From: Alteromonas mediterranea DE
GTDB taxonomy: Bacteria > Pseudomonadota > Gammaproteobacteria > Enterobacterales > Alteromonadaceae
Direction: 5' to 3'
Assembly (NCBI RefSeq): GCF_000020585.3
Contig: NC_011138.3
Location: 3,303,879-3,313,804 of the forward strand
Length of the DNA: 9,926 nt
Position numbers and translations under genes: made by a program
Shown: piece after piece, positions 6,485 to 9,926 of the stretch
How the letters are laid out: every line of letters begins with the position of its first letter
How positions within the stretch are numbered: the first letter of the stretch is position 1
The notes under the pieces: model-generated
Databases searched by the model: none
Seen by the model: the letters and a program-made list of their open reading frames with translations, nothing else
What the model was told of the DNA's origin: nothing

Positions 6485-7714
6485 ATGAGCAAAGTTTCAT
6501 TAGAGAAGGATAAAATCCGCATTTTATTGTTAGAAGGTGTTCACCAAAGCGCTTTGGAAACGCTAAAAAGCAATGGGTATAGCAACATTGAATTTCTTAA
6601 AACCTCTCTTCCTGAAGATGAGTTGATTGAAAAGATTAAAGACGCCCACTTTGTAGGTATTCGCTCGCGTACTCAAATTACAGAGAAAGTGGTTGATGCT
6701 GCACAGAAGCTTGTAGCAATCGGCTGTTTCTGTATTGGAACAAACCAAGTTGATTTAGAAGCGACCCAGCGTCGCGGCATTCCCGTGTTTAATGCGCCTT
6801 TTTCAAACACACGCTCGGTCGCTGAGTTAGTCCTTGGTCAAATTATCCTTCTTCTTCGTCAAGTGCCTAGCAAAAATGCCAAAGCGCACCGCGGCGAATG
6901 GGAAAAAACAGCTGTAGGCTCGTATGAAGCTCGCGGTAAAACACTCGGTATCATTGGCTATGGGCACATCGGTACCCAGCTGAGTATTCTTGCTGAACAC
7001 CTTGGTATGCGTGTTCAGTTCTTTGATATTGAAGATAAGCTTGTGCTCGGTAACTCTACACAGGTGAAATCGTTAGAAAAGCTTCTAAATACCTCAGACG
7101 TTGTTTCGCTTCACGTACCTGAAACACCTCAAACTCAAGACATGATTGGCGAGAAAGAGCTGTCTCAAATGAAAAAAGGCAGCATTCTTATCAATGCTTC
7201 TCGCGGGACCGTGGTTGATATTGATGCACTGGCTAGCGCCCTTGAAAGCGGCCACCTTAACGGCGCTGCCATCGACGTATTCCCAGTTGAGCCTAAGTCT
7301 AACACTGAAGAGTTTACGTCTCCGCTTCGTGCGTTTGACAACGTTATTCTTACTCCGCATGTAGGGGGAAGTACGCAAGAAGCACAGGAAAATATTGGTA
7401 TTGAAGTGGCTGGCAAACTTGCCAAATATAGCGACAATGGTTCAACCTTGTCTGCAGTAAACTTCCCTGAAGTATCGCTTCCTGAGCATACGAACCGTTC
7501 ACGCCTGCTTCACGTGCACAAAAACCAGCCAGGTATTCTTACGCAAATTAACCAGGCGTTTGCAGAGAAAGGCATTAATATTGAAGCCCAGTACCTTCAA
7601 ACTAACGCAGAAATTGGTTACGTGGTTGTAGATGTGAAAGAAGACCGCGGTTATGAAGCCCTTGCTGAACTTCAGCAAATTGACGGCACAATAAAAACCC
7701 GTATTTTACACTAA
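6485..7714 (+). CDS. serA: D-3-phosphoglycerate dehydrogenase
   Basis: Oxidises 3-phosphoglycerate to 3-phosphohydroxypyruvate with NAD+, the first step of serine synthesis. The 409-residue product is nearly collinear with E. coli SerA (410). It begins MSKVSLEKDK, has IGCFCIGTNQVDL in the substrate domain, the NAD-binding GIIGYGHIGTQ loop, and catalytic R240 (ASRGTVVD), E269 (FPVEP) and H292 (TPHVGGS). The C-terminal ACT domain (from about residue 338) keeps the serine-contact residues H345, N347 and N365, so feedback inhibition by serine is expected. ATG 6485 is chosen because it gives the E. coli N-terminus; a GTG 18 bases upstream is in frame but adds residues not found in the family. Tandem met boxes lie upstream, and terminators follow. 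A 245-base gap separates it from rpiA, suggesting its own promoter. Confidence 0.98.
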   Translation: MSKVSLEKDKIRILLLEGVHQSALETLKSNGYSNIEFLKTSLPEDELIEKIKDAHFVGIRSRTQITEKVVDAAQKLVAIGCFCIGTNQVDLEATQRRGIPVFNAPFSNTRSVAELVLGQIILLLRQVPSKNAKAHRGEWEKTAVGSYEARGKTLGIIGYGHIGTQLSILAEHLGMRVQFFDIEDKLVLGNSTQVKSLEKLLNTSDVVSLHVPETPQTQDMIGEKELSQMKKGSILINASRGTVVDIDALASALESGHLNGAAIDVFPVEPKSNTEEFTSPLRAFDNVILTPHVGGSTQEAQENIGIEVAGKLAKYSDNGSTLSAVNFPEVSLPEHTNRSRLLHVHKNQPGILTQINQAFAEKGINIEAQYLQTNAEIGYVVVDVKEDRGYEALAELQQIDGTIKTRILH

Positions 7715-7730
7715 TACCGCTTTATCGACG

Positions 7731-7762
7731 TTAAGCCCCCTTTTTTGAAAATTGGGGCTTAA
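7731..7762 (+). terminator. First hairpin after serA
   Basis: TTAAGCCCC (7731-7739) pairs with GGGGCTTAA (7754-7762), and TTTT/AAAA can add to the stem inside the loop. It is 16 bases after the serA stop. It lacks a T-run on the + strand, so it may be an auxiliary terminator or a 3' stabilising structure ahead of the stronger terminator. Confidence 0.5.
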
Positions 7763-7764
7763 AT

Positions 7765-7798
7765 AAAAAAACGCTGCATATAATGCAGCGTTTTTTTT
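7765..7798. terminator. Bidirectional Rho-independent terminator between serA and the DUF481 gene
   Basis: ACGCTGCAT (7771-7779) pairs perfectly with ATGCAGCGT (7783-7791) around a 3-base loop. An A-run precedes it (7765-7770) and a T-run follows it (7791-7798), so it can terminate on both strands. It lies between the convergent serA and minus-strand DUF481 genes and serves both. Confidence 0.92.
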
Positions 7799-7859
7799 AG
7801 ATTAACACACAGGCCTAATGCCTAACTTACCGCGGGGGTAGTTGCGTGTATATCTTAGC

Positions 7860-8606
7860 TTAGAAGAAATTGTAAACTAGGCTAACAGCGGTCTCTGTAT
7901 CTAGCTTCTCAACATCGTCTTCAACATTGGTGTTGTGATCAAGTTTGAATGATAGACGCATTGATAGGTTACCGCTAATAGTTGCAGTAAGGGCCGATTC
8001 AGCACGAGACTTAGTGTTATCAGAACCGACTTCCGTACTCACGGTTTGGGTGAACTTAGCGGTATCAGAGATTTTCCAAGAATAGGCCGATGACGCACGA
8101 ACAATCACGCTATCTAGGTTTTCCCCATCTTGCGTTTCAATGAACGAGTAACCAGGACCAATTGAGTATTCAAGCGTATGACGCTTATTCTCTAGCACCT
8201 TTTGGTTCCAACCTGCAGCCACAGTCGCTTGATAGTTAAAGTTACTGAAGCGGTCGTCTTCGTAAGATGCGAAGCCGAATAGACGGTTATCTGGATTAGC
8301 TAGTTTATAGTTACCCTGTGCTGAACCGAAGAACTTCTGCGCTGAAGTAAATTCAATGTCTTCGCCGTCATCACCTTCCACGGTCTCTTGCTTATAAAGA
8401 CCTTTAAGAACGTAGTCGTTGCTCCACTTTTCAAGTTCCTGGTGCGCTTGAATACCTGCGCTGATTGACGTGGTTTCAGTATTACCTGATGTTGAAATGA
8501 AACCTAACTCACCTTCCATTGTAAAAGGTTTTACTTCATCGTCTTGCGCGAATACGGCAGGAGAAAGAGAAATGGCAACTAAAGATGCAAGCACTTGCTT
8601 TTTCAT
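7860..8606 (-). CDS. DUF481 outer-membrane beta-barrel protein (YdiY-like), copy A
   Basis: A 248-residue exported protein. Residues 1-20 are a signal peptide (MKKQVLASL core, cleavage predicted after VFA, leaving QDDEVKPF). The mature part carries the DUF481 pattern: GELGFISTSGNT near the N-terminus, FGFASYEDDRFS, AAGWNQKV, SIGPGYSF, VGSDNTKSRAESALTA, and alternating strands ending in LVYNFF. The terminal Phe is the usual C-terminal signal for outer-membrane barrel insertion. The family is often named salt-induced outer-membrane protein, but its function is not settled. An AGGA ribosome site lies 7 bases before the start. It is a paralogue of the gene directly upstream on the same strand and shares a terminator with serA. 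Function here is unknown. Confidence 0.9.
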   Translation of the reverse strand: MKKQVLASLVAISLSPAVFAQDDEVKPFTMEGELGFISTSGNTETTSISAGIQAHQELEKWSNDYVLKGLYKQETVEGDDGEDIEFTSAQKFFGSAQGNYKLANPDNRLFGFASYEDDRFSNFNYQATVAAGWNQKVLENKRHTLEYSIGPGYSFIETQDGENLDSVIVRASSAYSWKISDTAKFTQTVSTEVGSDNTKSRAESALTATISGNLSMRLSFKLDHNTNVEDDVEKLDTETAVSLVYNFF

Positions 8607-8709
8607 TGAACAATCCTATTGATTAACGGTCCATCAGTTGTACACGAGACCTTTGGTACTGCTAGGCGGTACAACGCGAGTTTTTGAAGAAATTGGTTTA
8701 ACGGCGTCG

Positions 8710-8746
8710 CACTGGGCAACCACCACTAATATTGTGGTGCGCAGTG
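8710..8746. repeat. Hairpin in the leader between the two DUF481 genes
   Basis: CACCAC (8721-8726) pairs with GTGGTG (8734-8739), and CACTG with CAGTG outside it, across an internal loop. No T-run follows on the minus strand, so it is not a standard terminator of the upstream copy. It overlaps the predicted transcript start of the downstream copy and could be a 5' leader structure or operator. The rest of the 214-base gap shows only the promoter-like pair listed separately and the TTGTAC/GTACAA inverted repeat at 8638-8674. Confidence 0.4.
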
Positions 8747-8770
8747 TACATTTTCAGCCTAGACAGTCAA
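8743..8770 (-). promoter_or_regulatory. Putative sigma-70 promoter for DUF481 copy A
   Basis: Read on the minus strand, TTGACT (complement of 8765-8770) and TACACT (complement of 8743-8748) are separated by 16 bases. This gives a good -35 and a moderate -10. Transcription would start near 8736, leaving a leader of about 130 bases before the start codon at 8606. Confidence 0.45.
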
Positions 8771-8820
8771 TGCGAACCCGTTAAAAAGGCCACATTATCC
8801 TATGAATTTACACTAATTGA

Positions 8821-9624
8821 CTAAAAAAACTGGTACACCAAAGCAACTGATGTTTCTGTACTCAACGCTGCCACATCTTCTGGTGTATCTGTCTCGTGAC
8901 TTAAAATAAATGACAGCTTCATAGCCAAAGAGCCGAAGACGTTAGCTGACAACGAGGTTTCAGAGCGAGATTTCGTATTTTCCTCGCCCGCTTCGGCACT
9001 GACAAACTGCCTTAGTTTTGCGCCTGAACTCCAGTGGTATTTATATTCTGCTGAAGCCCTTACAATAATGCCGTCATTCACAACACCGTTGTTGTCCTCT
9101 TCAGCTTCGATAAAGGTATACCCCGGCCCAACACTATAACGAAACTCACTGTCTTCGTTACGCCAAACTCGCTGAGACCAACCTGCGGCTAACGAGGCGC
9201 GATGCTCATAGCCAGTAAACTTGTCATCCTCATAATCGCCGTACATGAAAAGGCGGCGGCCAGGCGTGAGTAATTTATAATCGAATTGAGCGCTGGTGTA
9301 AAAGCGTTGTGCGCTAATATCCCGCTCGGTGGTAGCACTACCACTCTCTTTATAAAGCAGTTCCGCTAGATAAATACTGCTCCAGTTTTCAGTCTCGTGA
9401 TCAGCGTTTACAGCAGCTTTAACGCTGGCCGCTGACGTATTCCCGGTATTAACCAGCACGCCAAGTTCGCCGTCTAGCGTGAAGCGGGGAATTTCATCGT
9501 CAGTGTCTGGGGTGAAATCTGCGTGATAAAGTGTCTCAATGAGATCTCTTGCGTGTGCTGAAGCACAAACGCTTAAGCATAGAGCACCTACGACAAGGCT
9601 TGGCCGGAAGATTTTTGTGAGCAT
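8821..9624 (-). CDS. DUF481 outer-membrane beta-barrel protein (YdiY-like), copy B
   Basis: A 267-residue paralogue of the neighbouring copy. It has a signal peptide of about 25 residues with predicted cleavage after AHA; the two Cys in it (16 and 20) do not fit a lipobox. A short linker of about 20 residues, ending at the DDE shared with copy A, precedes the barrel. Shared motifs with copy A are GELGVLVNTGNT, YGDYEDDKFTGY, AAGWSQRV, SVGPGYTFIEAEE, AGEENTKSRSETSL, AMKLSFILSHETD and the terminal LVYQFF with C-terminal Phe. The ATG at 9624 has only a weak ribosome site. An AT-rich TATAAA stretch (minus strand, near 9646) could be a -10 element. Tandem placement suggests an old duplication with clear divergence, and possibly different expression or partner. 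Substrate or role is unknown. Confidence 0.88.
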   Translation of the reverse strand: MLTKIFRPSLVVGALCLSVCASAHARDLIETLYHADFTPDTDDEIPRFTLDGELGVLVNTGNTSAASVKAAVNADHETENWSSIYLAELLYKESGSATTERDISAQRFYTSAQFDYKLLTPGRRLFMYGDYEDDKFTGYEHRASLAAGWSQRVWRNEDSEFRYSVGPGYTFIEAEEDNNGVVNDGIIVRASAEYKYHWSSGAKLRQFVSAEAGEENTKSRSETSLSANVFGSLAMKLSFILSHETDTPEDVAALSTETSVALVYQFF

Positions 9625-9759
9625 AATCTGACTTACGTTTAGCTTTTATAATTTTTAGATTACGTCTTAGTACGACGCTAGTTAAACCAATCCTCTGGAA
9701 GAGCTCTGCAACGTTCTTGCTATATGTCGGTAAAGTAACGGAGTTGTCCTACTTAAAGC

Positions 9760-9924
9760 TCAGTGAATAAGCGCAACAATTTTCGCTGTTTCTTGCTCAG
9801 CGTATTCAATTGAATTACTTACCACTTCCATGTCGAGACTTACTTTATTGGCTATCTCTGGAGTAAAAAGTTCAATATTAGCGTAACTTTCTTTCTCAAG
9901 CTGGCTTAGGGTAATACGACTTGC
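9760..9924 (-). CDS. C-terminal end of an unidentified protein (partial, runs off the right edge)
   Basis: On the minus strand one frame is open from the window edge to a TGA at 9760-9762, giving 54 residues. It begins ASRITLSQLEKESY, continues through ELFTPEIANKVSLDMEVV and ends ETAKIVALIH. The other two minus frames stop within 30 bases of the edge. The sequence is acidic and looks helical, with no motif that I recognise. The 135 bases between it and DUF481 copy B hold no clear terminator, so read-through into copy B is possible. I cannot name a family, and it could still be a chance open frame. Confidence 0.5.
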   Translation of the reverse strand, partial: ASRITLSQLEKESYANIELFTPEIANKVSLDMEVVSNSIEYAEQETAKIVALIH

Positions 9925-9926
9925 CA

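Noticed and set aside
8710..8746. Rho-independent terminator for DUF481 copy B
   Set aside because: There is no T-run after the stem on the minus strand.
9655..9678. Further MetJ box near DUF481 copy B
   Set aside because: Only a single partial match (ACGTCT) is present, without an adjacent second box.
1..9926. CRISPR array, tRNA, rRNA, insertion sequence or toxin-antitoxin pair
   Set aside because: I found no spaced direct repeats, tRNA-like folds, transposase domains or small paired genes.

Overview
The window looks like chromosome from a marine gammaproteobacterium of the Alteromonas type. The evidence is the protein sequences: RpiA and SerA are close to the E. coli enzymes, and there are two DUF481 outer-membrane proteins and moderate GC. 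The genus is an inference; no database search was possible.

Layout. (1) Positions 1-1117: a tyrosine recombinase whose 5' end lies off the left edge. It marks the probable end of a mobile or genomic island. (2) Positions 1118-1221: a short junction with a strong hairpin. (3) Positions 1222-3083: a two-gene nucleoside-salvage operon, ribokinase then nucleoside hydrolase, closed by a hairpin terminator at 3091-3120. (4) Positions 3145-6239, all on +: a soluble GAF hybrid histidine kinase, 5-formyltetrahydrofolate cyclo-ligase (YgfA/FAU1 family) and ribose-5-phosphate isomerase A. (5) Positions 6240-6484: an intergenic region with a long imperfect hairpin and a tandem pair of near-consensus MetJ operator boxes. 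(6) Positions 6485-7714: serA, followed by a strong bidirectional terminator at 7765-7798. (7) Positions 7860-9624, minus strand: two tandem paralogous DUF481 outer-membrane proteins. (8) At the right edge, the last 54 codons of an unidentified minus-strand gene.

How the genes fit together. Nucleoside hydrolase releases ribose, ribokinase makes ribose-5-phosphate, and RpiA interconverts that with ribulose-5-phosphate. SerA starts serine synthesis, which feeds one-carbon folate, and YgfA returns 5-formyl-THF to the active folate pool. The MetJ-type operator in front of serA would tie serine and one-carbon supply to methionine/SAM status; this is the most interesting regulatory signal here.

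Most of the window is ordinary core metabolism. I see no CRISPR array, rRNA, tRNA, transposase or clear defence system, and nothing that is convincingly a new multi-gene system. The points worth a second look are the met boxes before serA, the island boundary, the start region of ygfA, the hairpin after rpiA and the DUF481 pair.
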